Shown: positions 18,881 through 28,185 of the stretch, piece by piece
How the letters are laid out: every line of letters starts with the position of its first letter
Numbering within the stretch: position 1 is the stretch's first letter
From: Eremothecium cymbalariae DBVPG#7215
Lineage: Eukaryota > Ascomycota > Saccharomycetes > Saccharomycetales > Saccharomycetaceae
Assembly: GCF_000235365.1 (NCBI RefSeq)
Contig: NC_016451.1
Span: 868,001 to 932,000 of the forward strand
Length of the DNA stretch: 64,000 nucleotides
Reading direction: 5' to 3'
Notes under the pieces: generated by a model
What the model was told of the DNA's origin: nothing
Seen by the model: only the letters and a program-made list of their open reading frames with translations
Database searches by the model: none
Program-made: the position numbers and the translations under genes

Positions 18881-20687
18881 AAAGCGCGACCTCGATGGTT
18901 TTATGCAGGTGAAACCGTAAAAAATTAGAGATTTTTTGGTTTATTTTTATGTTGATTCCTAACCTATCCTCGCTCTCTTGCAATAAAGATGCTATTATTG
19001 TTGCTTGGTGCTGAGGGAGGGGGATGGGAAGGTGGTGGAATGTGTGTGATGGATGTGGTGTGTGTGTGTGTGTGTGTGTGTATAAAAAATTAAAATTCTC
19101 CTTAAAAATGGGGACCTTGTGAATTATAGATCTTCTTTTTATTCGATTTTCTATCTTTGCCTGTACACGATTTTTATTTTATTTTAGGTTTACGCTCTTT
19201 TTTTCCTTCGAACGGAATATGCTACCTGTGTAAACAATTGTGTGCGTGCGTTGTGTGTGTGGTAGAGATCAGACGGTGGAACGGGAGCGTGTGTACAGAG
19301 ACAGGCTCTTCCGATAGGTGTGGTTCAGATAGGTAGGAGGGCAGGCAGGAAGGCGGGTCGAGGTAGCCTGGGTTTGGTTAGCCAGGGTTGAATAAACACA
19401 AAAAAGTGTAGCGAGAAACAAGAATGTGTCTTATTTTCGTTATTTTCGATTCTTTTTATTTTCCCGTGCGGTGTTTTCTGCGACGATAATGATATTATAT
19501 CCAACAAAACGCACTGAACGCACTGAACAAAAGATACAGAGAAAAACGTGGAACGCAAAAAGGCTAAAGGCAAAAAGGCAAAAAACAAAACGGAAGAAAA
19601 GTGCAGTGATACGCGGTGGTTGGATGTTCAGAGCAGGGATTTTGGAACGTATAGAATGTTTGTGTGTGTGTGGGCAGGCGCGTTAAGCTTTTTACTTTCT
19701 AATTAGGAAACCGAAAAAGAAACCCGCTCGTATCGACTCAAAAAAGATGTTTATTATCTGGCGGCCGGAGATATGCGGGCGGTGCGGATGTCTTGGGGGA
19801 CAAAACAAAAACAGAAAAAAGCAGCTTCCAACAAAGCTCACAGTCGGGGCGGGGACGAGCAGAGGTGGGATTGTGACTAGCGGTGGTGGTTCTGGGGTAG
19901 TGCTGCTGCTGCTCTGCTGCGTTGTGTTTCTTTTCTTTCTTTCTCTGCAAGGAAAAAAAAGAAAACTATTTATGGTTTTTATAGAATGTGTCAGCAATTA
20001 GAAAAATGTTGGGAATAATAATGACGATGATAATGATAAAAAACAGGAATGTTGCAGATTTTCTTGTTGTTTCCAGAAAGACCCTGCGTTATAATACGTT
20101 TGCTGTCTGTTATTCTGAATCTGAGTCGACAGAACACGTCTATAGTCTTTTCTTTCTTCGAGCTTTAAGTAATAAACAAACCGGACGAGAGAGTCGATAG
20201 CTAAGGAAACTAACTATAATGTCATTATAAAGTAAAATGGAGAAATAACGAATAACTAGATGAAGGAAAATAGGTTGACAATGGGTGTTTAAATTAATGA
20301 TTTTTAGAGCAAATGTTGAATTGCTGCTCGTACAATAGCGATATGCTGCAATGATAATGGCAGGACAATTCGGAGTGTTCGTGCGTTCGCCCCCTCTTCC
20401 AAAAAGTGACAGGAAGACTTTGTCCAAGAAATCTTCGCCGATGCCCATTCCCCCGTGAGTGGAATTTGCCTATACTGTAGTGGTGGCGGCGGCGGTGGAT
20501 CATGCACGTAGGTGTAATCGACATATCCGATCCTCTCGCACCCCCATCCTTCTCCGAGACCCACGCCGCGTGAAGATTTCTCCGCATCTCTCGCATCTTC
20601 TGGTGCCGTTCGTGACAGGTAGATGCTTCCTTTGCGTATTAGTTTCGCATGTCACGTGGTGCTGTTGTGTGACTTGTAGTCGTGCGA

Positions 20688-20834
20688 CCAGGGACTGCAT
20701 CCCCGCTTCCGCCACACGGCGGAAGCGGGAGACCCTGGGGCGGCTTTTTTCTGCTCTGCATGCGCCTGCGGCACGCACGCCGCACTGCTGCTGGATGACT
20801 CTGAGCTGCAGACGCCGCCGAGGCGCGTCTGCAG
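20688..20834. repeat. GC-rich hairpin cluster
   Basis: Three inverted repeats lie within 150 bases: a 12-pair stem 20702-20713/20718-20729 around an ACAC loop, extended by an outer CCAGGG/CCCTGG pair at 20688-20693/20733-20738; GCGGC/GCCGC at 20768-20772/20779-20783; and a 10-pair stem 20806-20815/20825-20834. A run of six T follows the first hairpin at about 20745. The function is unknown. Confidence 0.8.
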
Positions 20835-21851
20835 GCTAAATATGCATATATATATATTACAAGGGTTGCGAAGACTCCCCACGCTGTCCATGCCCCGAGG
20901 GCAGGCGAGCGAAGGCGCACTGCAGTCGGTCAACTTAACACACGCACATGAACCGCAACGGTGAGCGTAAAAAACCACTTAAAAGGGGAAAGAAAAAAAT
21001 GATATGGCGGCCCGGTGGTGTTGTGCGGCTGTGACTTCTTGATTCGGGTCCGGCGGGACGCAGCATAGTCAAAACGTCTGCGTCTGCGGGATTCTGAGGA
21101 AATAAAGTTCGGATAAATCCACACCGTAGACGAGGCCGTATGGCGGGCCGAAGACCCAATATTTACTTTACAGTTGTTATCGCAGTTAAACCTACGCAGC
21201 GATAGGGATAATGAGAAAACAATAGCACAACAATGGTAATTACAACAGTTTGGGATTTAGACATATAGGGAAGGAGAGAGATCACAAGGAAGGAGACACA
21301 GAAGGGGGACGGAGAAGAAACAGTTGAGAGAGAAGGAACGAGAACAGTGATAATACGGAAGAAAACATAAGAAAAAATAAAGATATTTATTTTGTTATGT
21401 GACTACTTGGTGTACTCCTTTGAAGGACAAAACCGAGGAAGAGGTCATTGAAGCAAGACAGACACACAAACAAACAAAAGCTCAGAGGATAATAATAATA
21501 AGGTTGTTTTGACGGCAGAAAAAGTTAGTTTTCTATTCTAATAATTTAGCGTTTTTTTGATTTTCTTTCTTCTGCGTGGCCATAGAGCGTGGTTTTTTGG
21601 TTTTTGGGATTCAGAAGGAAGGTTAAAAAAAGTTGGTTTTGGCTGTGTTTTTGGTTTAATTTTTTAGTACAAGAGATATATTAGGTTTTTATTACTATAC
21701 TGTAAGACCAAGAAAATATATATTAGGGATTGAAAGATAGAATAACGATAGAAACACATTCAATAAAGAGAGAACAAGACGAAGACGGAGAGCGGGAGGC
21801 ACACAGTGAGATAATAAAAAGAGATAATCAAAATAAAAACAGGAATCTGGG

Positions 21852-22874
21852 ATGATCAACGAATCGTCAGTCGGTGGTCTGAAGAGGACTCAGCAGGAGG
21901 GAAGAGATGGGGAGTGGAAACGGAAGTTTGAGATAGAAGAGGAGCAAGAATACGGGGAGGATGAGAATGGGTGCGGGAAATGTGACATTTCTATGAGTAG
22001 TGGCAGGCTATTCAAATGCGTGAGTGGGGAGTCGTTGGCTTCTTCGTGGGGTTATGTTAGGGGAGCGAGTTTGGGTTCGGAATCGCCCGGTGGGAGGGTT
22101 GGCGAAGGGCGGTATGTGTATGGTGATAGCGCGGTTAGTCTACCCAAGAAGTATTTGGAACAGCAGCAATGTTTTGTGGGTGGTGCCAGCCGGGAGAGGG
22201 CTGCGGGAATGGCGTCAGATGTTGTGCTGCGGTCGCCGATAACTACTACAAACTGGCTTAAGCCGTTGATGGCTTTTCAAGGGTATCAGATATCAGGGTA
22301 TAAAAAATATCAGGTGCACGTACTGTTACAGACGGTCGAGTTGCCAGCTATGCAGCACGCATCGATGTCGACAACCCCCCATGTGACGGGGTTCTTAACG
22401 ATCAGGGGACTGACTAATCAGCACCCTGAGATTACAACATTTTTTGAATCATTTGCCGTTAATGGTACGATAGGGTTTTTGTCTAGCAGCATTCCACAGG
22501 AGTTAGCGGATTACAAGTCTAGTGATAAAGTGGACTTGGAGCATTGGCTAAACTTTCCGAGTTTCAAAGAGCTCTGTATGAAAAACGACAGTTCGACCAT
22601 GTCCGATATTATGGAAGGTACTTATACCCACAGTGACTATCTTTCGCAGCGCTATGTTTTTATGCGTTGGAAAGAAAAATTCCTTGTTCCGGATGACGAA
22701 GTAGGTAACGTTGAAGGTGCTTCGTACGATGGCTACTACTATATTGTTCACGACCAAATTAAAGGTAACATTCTGGGTTTTTACTACCATAAGGATGCTG
22801 AGAAGTTCCAACAACTAGAACTTACCCCTGTATATCAGGAGCGCCAAAGCGTCTGTGCTTTTGAATTTGCCTGA
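21852..22874 (+). CDS. VID24: Vid24/Gid4, substrate receptor of the GID E3 ligase
   Basis: A 340-residue protein. The C-terminal two thirds, from LMAFQGYQISGYKKYQVHV through YDGYYYIVHDQIKGN to the end, is the Gid4 beta-barrel that recognises N-terminal proline degrons. The N-terminal 130 residues are low complexity and not conserved. In S. cerevisiae Vid24 (YBR105C, 362 residues) is induced by glucose and directs gluconeogenic enzymes such as Fbp1 to GID-dependent degradation. The very long upstream region fits a strongly regulated gene. A (CAC)9 repeat follows the stop codon. Confidence 0.94.
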   Translation: MINESSVGGLKRTQQEGRDGEWKRKFEIEEEQEYGEDENGCGKCDISMSSGRLFKCVSGESLASSWGYVRGASLGSESPGGRVGEGRYVYGDSAVSLPKKYLEQQQCFVGGASRERAAGMASDVVLRSPITTTNWLKPLMAFQGYQISGYKKYQVHVLLQTVELPAMQHASMSTTPHVTGFLTIRGLTNQHPEITTFFESFAVNGTIGFLSSSIPQELADYKSSDKVDLEHWLNFPSFKELCMKNDSSTMSDIMEGTYTHSDYLSQRYVFMRWKEKFLVPDDEVGNVEGASYDGYYYIVHDQIKGNILGFYYHKDAEKFQQLELTPVYQERQSVCAFEFA

Positions 22875-23562
22875 ATATCCGCTCCCTCACCACCACCACC
22901 ACCACCACCACCACCTCGTGGGCCGTGTCCTCGTTTTCCCGCTTATTTTTTGTAAAGGTTTTTGGTCTAAGCATACATACGTATACCCGGAGTCCACCCG
23001 CCACCCCTGTTTTCTGTTTCTGATTCCTGCTTCCCTGGAAACTGGCAATATAATAAGAGACTTCTTCTTCATTTTGTGATGCAACTCCCCGTGCTAAGGC
23101 CGCAGGGCTTCTAATAAAATATCACACGCCGTATATTGTATACACGTCTTTTTAAGCAGATAACAAGAGAAACAAAACAGAATGCATAAAAAATGCAAAA
23201 ATTATTCGAGAGAACAGACATGGAGTGTTCCTTCTCATCAAATTTGTATTTATTTATAAATATAATCCTATAATGCTACTACTCTTTCGAATACCAACCC
23301 ATTACACCTGTTGATGGCGTCCATATTACTAATTTAATCCATAACTACAGAAATACAAAGTCCGTCCACGGTGACTTATGCTGCATGATAGGTCTTCCTG
23401 CAGCATTAAGAAAATCAAACCGAAAAATAAAAAAACTCCAGCTAATTCCATGAGAACCATTCCTTATCAAACGAAACAAATCTCAACACGAGACGTATTT
23501 GGACACTTCGGGGTTTAATTGGGTGACATCGATTTCTTTCTGATCAAAAGTTCTCCTTCGTA
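22875..23562. other. VID24 downstream / Asterix-type gene upstream region
   Basis: 688 bases. A (CAC) repeat of 28 bases is at 22888-22915, directly after VID24. The rest is AT-rich sequence without a supported gene; short frames with His or Pro runs come from the repeat. Confidence 0.55.
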
Positions 23563-23996
23563 ATGACATTGCACAATGTGAAACGACAGGATCTGGCTGT
23601 CGGGTATGTTTTCCTACTTTTTGAATGCGACTTCGCTCGTACTTTCCCCCCCCCCCCATATAGGCTTAATTCTAACTGTTTTGGATTCATAACTATAGCT
23701 ATAAGCATATTCCCGCTCCTGATACAACCTATAGTTCGAGCCAAGGCCTGCTCTCACAGTCAATGCCAATGTTAGCTCTATTTTTGAGAAACAAGTTTCT
23801 CGCATGGTTCTCGGTGGTTACTGCGTGGCATTCCTTTCTAACTAGTGATCCCAATGCATCGTCGTCGGCTACCTCTAGTGGTGATCTCGGTCCAGTTATG
23901 AAAATCGTCATGGGATTGATGTCTGTGGTGGTTTGTTATATGGGATTGGTGTTTCCCCAAACTGTGCCTGCATCGCCTGCAATGAAGACGGACTAA
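23563..23996 (+). CDS. Asterix/WDR83OS-family ER protein (YPR063C orthologue), spliced
   Basis: Two exons, 23563-23603 and 23699-23996, give a 112-residue protein. The 95-base intron has donor GTATGT at 23604, branch point TTCTAAC at about 23670-23676, and TAG at 23696-23698, the first AG after the branch point; joining gives the frame MTLHNVKRQDLAVGYKHIPA and continues into RNKFLAWFSVV. This resembles human Asterix (WDR83OS), a PAT-complex subunit that helps insert multi-spanning membrane proteins. Three hydrophobic segments are visible. S. cerevisiae YPR063C, located between ROX1 and JID1, also has an intron, so position and structure both fit. The intron contains 12 C in a row. Confidence 0.85.
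23604..23698 (+). other. Predicted spliceosomal intron of the Asterix-type gene
   Basis: GTATGT donor, TTCTAAC branch site 23 bases before the TAG acceptor, frame restored on both sides. A 12-C tract lies at 23646-23657. Confidence 0.82.
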
Positions 23997-24435
23997 ACAG
24001 GCTAAACACCCTAGGTTATGGGTATGTATGTGTGTCTACCAAGAAAAGTGATAAAAACAAGGTATTCAAGGTTCGGCCGGCACACACTTATATCATAGTG
24101 CAAGTTCTGTAAGTATTTATCTATGTATCCCGAAAGTAAACGCAAAACAACGTTCTTTTTGTTTCGGTTTTTGGTCTGGTTTGGCTGTAAGTATTTGAAA
24201 AATCGCTATTGATATACCGATGATCGATCTACCTTGCGTGTATACATATCATGAACTCCGTTTCTCTGGGTAATCTGTTGGGTATGTTTTTTAATCTTGT
24301 GGACTGCTTTTCACTCTTAAAACCATAAAACTAAACTACACCCAGAAACCTACACAACACCTACCATACAAACATTCTACACATGTTGACTACCTCAAAA
24401 CAGATCAAGTAAAGAAAAGATTATAACGAGACCGT
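23997..24435. other. JID1 upstream region
   Basis: 439 bases of AT-rich sequence. In S. cerevisiae FCY1 (YPR062W) lies at this position; no trace of it is visible here. Confidence 0.5.
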
Positions 24436-25311
24436 ATGTGGTATCTAAGGGTTTCTCCTCTTTACAACCACGAGGTGACATTATTATTAAGTAACCGATG
24501 GAGGATATCCCATACTTGGCCTGGCTGTCGAAACTATGCTATCACTGAAATGAATGTCCCTCCTCCGTGTGATAGGGAGGGCCACCGTTGGCCTACTTCT
24601 GAATATCCCTCGCCATATGAAGTGTTAGGTCTGCAAAAAGGTTTAATAAGTTTTGATAAATTAAAGAAACAGTATCATAGGTTGGCCAAGTTGTATCACC
24701 CCGATATCTCAGAAAATGTTGTGATATTTAGCAAGTCGCAGGGAACATCGGCAGGGAAAGTTCCCTCTTCCCAGTTAATACCACTAGACAAGAATGAGAA
24801 GCTCTATCGTTTTAAGTTAATAAATGAGGCTTATGCGTTGCTATCAGACCGTTCTCGTAAAGAAATGTATGATGTGTATAAAACCGGTTGGGAATATGGT
24901 CCCAAAAGGCCACCTATGACTATGACGCATCAAACTTACCATGGCAATCCTACCTACTACAATGCAGGCACGTGGCAAGATTTTTCAGATCAAAGTAACA
25001 ATGAACCTGCACCAAAAATTTCTCCTTGGTCTGTGCTGCTTTGGATTGGTGCACTTGCTATCTGTATAGAGGCAACGGCATTTTTGAGCAAGCTTGAAGA
25101 TGGCTTACACAAGCGGTATTTCACCCAAGACGAAACAGAACGCGATTTGGCCCTTGCACAGCTTAACTATGGCCTAAATACTGACAAATGGTCTCGCTTA
25201 CGGCGATTTCTCTGGTTCAGAACCTGGGGTTTATACAGGGACCAAGCAGATTTGGACCGCCAGGCCGTGGAGAACGAAAAACTTTTAAAAAAACTACAGG
25301 AAAAGACTTGA
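24436..25311 (+). CDS. JID1: J-domain protein Jid1
   Basis: A 291-residue Hsp40-type protein. The J domain is at about residues 57-150, with the HPD tripeptide in KLYHPDISEN and an insert before helix IV (INEAYALLSDRSRKEMYD). One membrane segment follows at about residues 196-215 (WSVLLWIGALAICIEATAF). The N-terminus has several Arg and could be a mitochondrial presequence. S. cerevisiae Jid1 (YPR061C, 301 residues) is a probable mitochondrial co-chaperone. Neighbour ARO7 is as expected. Confidence 0.93.
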   Translation: MWYLRVSPLYNHEVTLLLSNRWRISHTWPGCRNYAITEMNVPPPCDREGHRWPTSEYPSPYEVLGLQKGLISFDKLKKQYHRLAKLYHPDISENVVIFSKSQGTSAGKVPSSQLIPLDKNEKLYRFKLINEAYALLSDRSRKEMYDVYKTGWEYGPKRPPMTMTHQTYHGNPTYYNAGTWQDFSDQSNNEPAPKISPWSVLLWIGALAICIEATAFLSKLEDGLHKRYFTQDETERDLALAQLNYGLNTDKWSRLRRFLWFRTWGLYRDQADLDRQAVENEKLLKKLQEKT

Positions 25312-25705
25312 ACGATGTTCAAACGTTCTGTATTTCATTTCTCTAGCGACATTTGGAATTGTAATGACATCAATTATTGTCGCCATATAGGTATCCTCAT
25401 TTGTGTTCTATATACTATACTTAATATGTCTATCTTTGCGCTCCCCCCTCAACCATCCTTTTCACAATTCGAGACGAATATTTTATTATTTCCATTGAAG
25501 TTCATGACTCATAGTCGGAATATCAACAAACCGTTTTGAAGCCAAACTAAAAAGTTGCGTCATTTTTGTGAAGCTTAAGAAACACGTTGGTTTATATTTA
25601 TATAACTTCACGACGTTTCAGTAAAACCGATCCCTCCAGTCTTCCTCACAAGTTGGTGGATGAAATCAAGAATTTTAAAACTTGCATCCCAACAATATAT
25701 CATAG
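25312..25705. promoter_or_regulatory. ARO7 promoter region with a Gcn4-type site
   Basis: The region contains ATGACTCAT at 25504-25512, a perfect Gcn4 palindrome, 194 bases before the ARO7 start. A short frame beginning at 25315 is not supported as a gene. Binding is inferred. Confidence 0.55.
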
Positions 25706-26473
25706 ATGGATTTTCTTAAGCCAGAAACAGTTTTAAACTTAGATAACATTAGGCGTGAACTAATTCGAATGGAGGATACCATTATCTTCAACTTCATCGA
25801 AAGATCGTACTTTCCAACATGTCCAGCCGTATATACAGCGAAACATAAGGCTGTGCCCATTCCGGGATTTCAAGGTTCGTTTTTGGACTGGGCGCTTTTG
25901 CATATGGAGTTAGTGCACTCGCAATTAAGAAGGTTTGAATCCCCAGATCAGACACCGTTCTTTCCGGGGGAGATCCTCAAGCCCATTCTACCGCCTATAG
26001 ACTACCCTCAAATTTTGGGTGATTATGCAAATGGTGTGAATTACAATGAGACAATCAAGGCAAACTATATCGAGAAGATAGTTCCTTTACTCTCGAAAAC
26101 GGATGGCGATAGTTTTGAGAACTTGGGGTCTGTGGCGATGTGTGACCTTGATTGTTTGCAGGCTTTAAGCAGAAGGATTCATTTTGGTAAGTTCGTTGCT
26201 GAGGCGAAATTTCGAGCTAACAAAGAGAAATACACACAATTGATCATAGATAGAGACATTAAAGGAATTGTAGCTACTATAACCAATAATGCAGTGGAGC
26301 AGGCTATCTTGAACAGGTTGAAACTAAAAGCAGAAGTTTATGGTGTTGATCCGTCTGATAAGAATGGTGATAAAAAAGTGACACCAGAGTATTTGGTGCG
26401 GATTTATAAGGAATTCGTTATCCCGTTGACAAAGGAAGTAGAAGTTGACTATTTATTGCGAAGACTTGGCTGA
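25706..26473 (+). CDS. ARO7: Chorismate mutase
   Basis: A 255-residue AroQ-beta type chorismate mutase that converts chorismate to prephenate for Phe and Tyr synthesis. It aligns with S. cerevisiae Aro7 (YPR060C, 256 residues) from MD(F)xKPETVLNL to the final EVDYLLRRL. Catalytic residues visible include R16, the Arg in SRRIHFGKFVAEAKF with its Lys, and Glu/Thr of VTPEYL; the threonine there is the T226 region that mediates Trp activation and Tyr inhibition in S. cerevisiae. Allosteric control is therefore probably kept. Confidence 0.97.
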   Translation: MDFLKPETVLNLDNIRRELIRMEDTIIFNFIERSYFPTCPAVYTAKHKAVPIPGFQGSFLDWALLHMELVHSQLRRFESPDQTPFFPGEILKPILPPIDYPQILGDYANGVNYNETIKANYIEKIVPLLSKTDGDSFENLGSVAMCDLDCLQALSRRIHFGKFVAEAKFRANKEKYTQLIIDRDIKGIVATITNNAVEQAILNRLKLKAEVYGVDPSDKNGDKKVTPEYLVRIYKEFVIPLTKEVEVDYLLRRLG

Positions 26474-26750
26474 GGTCCGGTTAATATCCTTAGTACATAT
26501 AAGCTTTTTAAAAATTGGCAATTAATAAAAAGAGGATAAATATATATATTTATATCGTTTAAAAGACATTCAAAAGAATAAATTTGCAGACGATATGTAA
26601 AGGAATTGAGTTCCTGAAATAGATAATTCCGGCGATTCATTTGTGTATCATTGGAGAAGACCTTGGTTAACTGCAGTTACAGAAGATGAAAGATGCTTAC
26701 CTACCTACCATTCCGTAGGTGAATTCCCAGGTCATTAATACCTTTAAAGT

Positions 26751-27722
26751 TCAGTATCGTAGAAGGTCTCTCTGCCCGTATATTACACTAACAACAACTA
26801 ATACTAAGTGCACAGATGTCATTTGAGCAGTTGGCAGTTCTTCATGTAACATCTCAGAGGGGAACTCGAGTAGGGGAGCATTACTATTTTTATTCACAAC
26901 AAATTCCCTGGCTTTCTTAGCTAATGACCTTACTTTGGACACCCCACTCGCCGTTAAATGATCAGGTAAGTGTAGAAGCAAATAAAACAGCCATTGAGAA
27001 TAGTCAACAGCATTAGAGGATTGGAGTTCAACGGTTAGATTTTCGTCCATGTAGCGTACTAGTTCAAACAACTGTTGTGAGCTCATCCTATGGAAAAATT
27101 CGTGGGTAGGTTCATTTAATGGGATATGGACCCTCCAAGCTTTATCTCGAGTAGGAATGGGAATTACAGAATTTATTTTAAGTTTTAGATTTTCTAAACT
27201 GGCAAAATTGCGTCTTGTGAGCCTTAGGATAAGCTTTTGAGCCCACTTTTCATCGAGTTCAAGGGAATCTATTTCTTTTACTGGTTTTACATCTTTAAGA
27301 AGTTCAGCTAGATTTTTCATTTCATCACCACTATCATTTTTGGAATCAATATATTGTTTTAAACTGAATAAAAGGAACTCCAAAGTTTCTTTATTGTAGC
27401 CTTGAGACGGTTCACTTGAACTTTGGGCATAATGTCGTAAAGATTTGAACCACTCAATTGCCTCATCCACATCAAATGGTAATTCTATAGCCCTATCTGA
27501 CAATTCTGAGTCGATTAAATTCGGCACATCATCTTCATAGCTGATTTCAACCCTCTTCCTACCAGCTGCAACTTGTCTGGAATTTGTTGCATTAGTGCGT
27601 AATGCTTCGTTCCTTACAAACTCCAAATATTTCACTACATCAGGGTTAACTTCTTCGCCACTGCAATCAAATGACCTAGACTGGCCAAATATTGGGTCTA
27701 ATGGGCCACTTGTATGGCTCAT
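26751..27722 (-). CDS. BRR1: snRNP biogenesis protein Brr1 (Gemin2 family)
   Basis: A 323-residue protein similar to S. cerevisiae Brr1 (YPR057W, 341 residues). Family marks are the N-terminal FDCSGEEVNPDVVKYLEFVRNEA and the helical C-terminal half. Brr1, the yeast relative of SIP1/Gemin2, helps to assemble Sm rings on snRNAs. It is convergent with ARO7 (277 bases) and divergent from the small zinc finger gene. YMC1 (YPR058W), which lies between ARO7 and BRR1 in S. cerevisiae, is not here. Confidence 0.9.
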   Translation of the reverse strand: MSHTSGPLDPIFGQSRSFDCSGEEVNPDVVKYLEFVRNEALRTNATNSRQVAAGRKRVEISYEDDVPNLIDSELSDRAIELPFDVDEAIEWFKSLRHYAQSSSEPSQGYNKETLEFLLFSLKQYIDSKNDSGDEMKNLAELLKDVKPVKEIDSLELDEKWAQKLILRLTRRNFASLENLKLKINSVIPIPTRDKAWRVHIPLNEPTHEFFHRMSSQQLFELVRYMDENLTVELQSSNAVDYSQWLFYLLLHLPDHLTASGVSKVRSLAKKAREFVVNKNSNAPLLEFPSEMLHEELPTAQMTSVHLVLVVVSVIYGQRDLLRY

Positions 27723-27846
27723 TACTTTGTTTTCCTAAAGCGCTGCAAGGTTACATAAAGTCTCAATGATTGTAAAGTTCATGAAATAAATTCACCGTAT
27801 ACTTATTCCTAACACTACAGAAAACTTAATACAAAAATGATTAAAC

Positions 27847-28080
27847 ATGGTAAAAAGGAAAAGAGATGACGATTGTAACATATCACCTGCTATTAATCTT
27901 CCAGAAAATCATATAATCTGCAATGATCCGCCATGTAACGGATTGCTAATTGAAGTCCATCTCTATCCATCTCATGTCGAACAGCATCACGATAATATTT
28001 GCATTAAATGTGGTAAAAATTTACCTACCCAAAGGTTGTTGGAGAGACATCAAGATGAAGTTCACAACCCTTTCAAATAA
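27847..28080 (+). CDS. Small C2H2 zinc finger protein, ZNF511-like
   Basis: A 77-residue protein with a basic start (MVKRKR) and two zinc motifs: CNDPPCN...HVEQHHD and CIKCGKNLPTQRLLERHQ...H. The second has the LP-x(2)-LLxxHxxExH pattern of ZNF511-type proteins found from fungi to man, of unknown molecular function. I do not recall an annotated S. cerevisiae gene at this place. It has its own 124-base divergent promoter with BRR1. The regular Cys/His spacing and correct start context make a chance ORF unlikely. Confidence 0.75.
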   Translation: MVKRKRDDDCNISPAINLPENHIICNDPPCNGLLIEVHLYPSHVEQHHDNICIKCGKNLPTQRLLERHQDEVHNPFK

Positions 28081-28185
28081 TCTTCCACAGTAGATTGTTC
28101 CAACCACCATTAAAAGGCCTTTCGATCATAATCCATCACGTGAAAGTTAGCCTGAATATTATATACTCATTGCATAAACAGATTT

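Larger units (their letters stand above)
18032..21851. other. ROX1-VID24 divergent intergenic region, 3.8 kb
   Basis: This is the longest space in the window. It begins with long purine or pyrimidine runs, a (TTAA) repeat near 18435, a GT microsatellite at about 19058-19080, and then a distinctly GC-rich part from about 20.45 to 21.15 kb with hairpins. Many short frames cross it but all have simple-sequence or random-looking translations. No tRNA is visible. Long divergent promoters of regulatory genes, and unannotated non-coding transcripts, are the likely contents. Confidence 0.55.

Noticed and set aside
20294..21159. Several overlapping frames of 60-126 codons in the GC-rich part of the ROX1-VID24 space
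   Set aside because: High GC lowers stop frequency; frames overlap on both strands and their Arg/Ala/His-rich translations look random.
22855..23079. 74-residue frame with a long His run, and the overlapping Pro- and Trp-rich frames
   Set aside because: They are translations of the (CAC) microsatellite after VID24; no homology or start context supports them.
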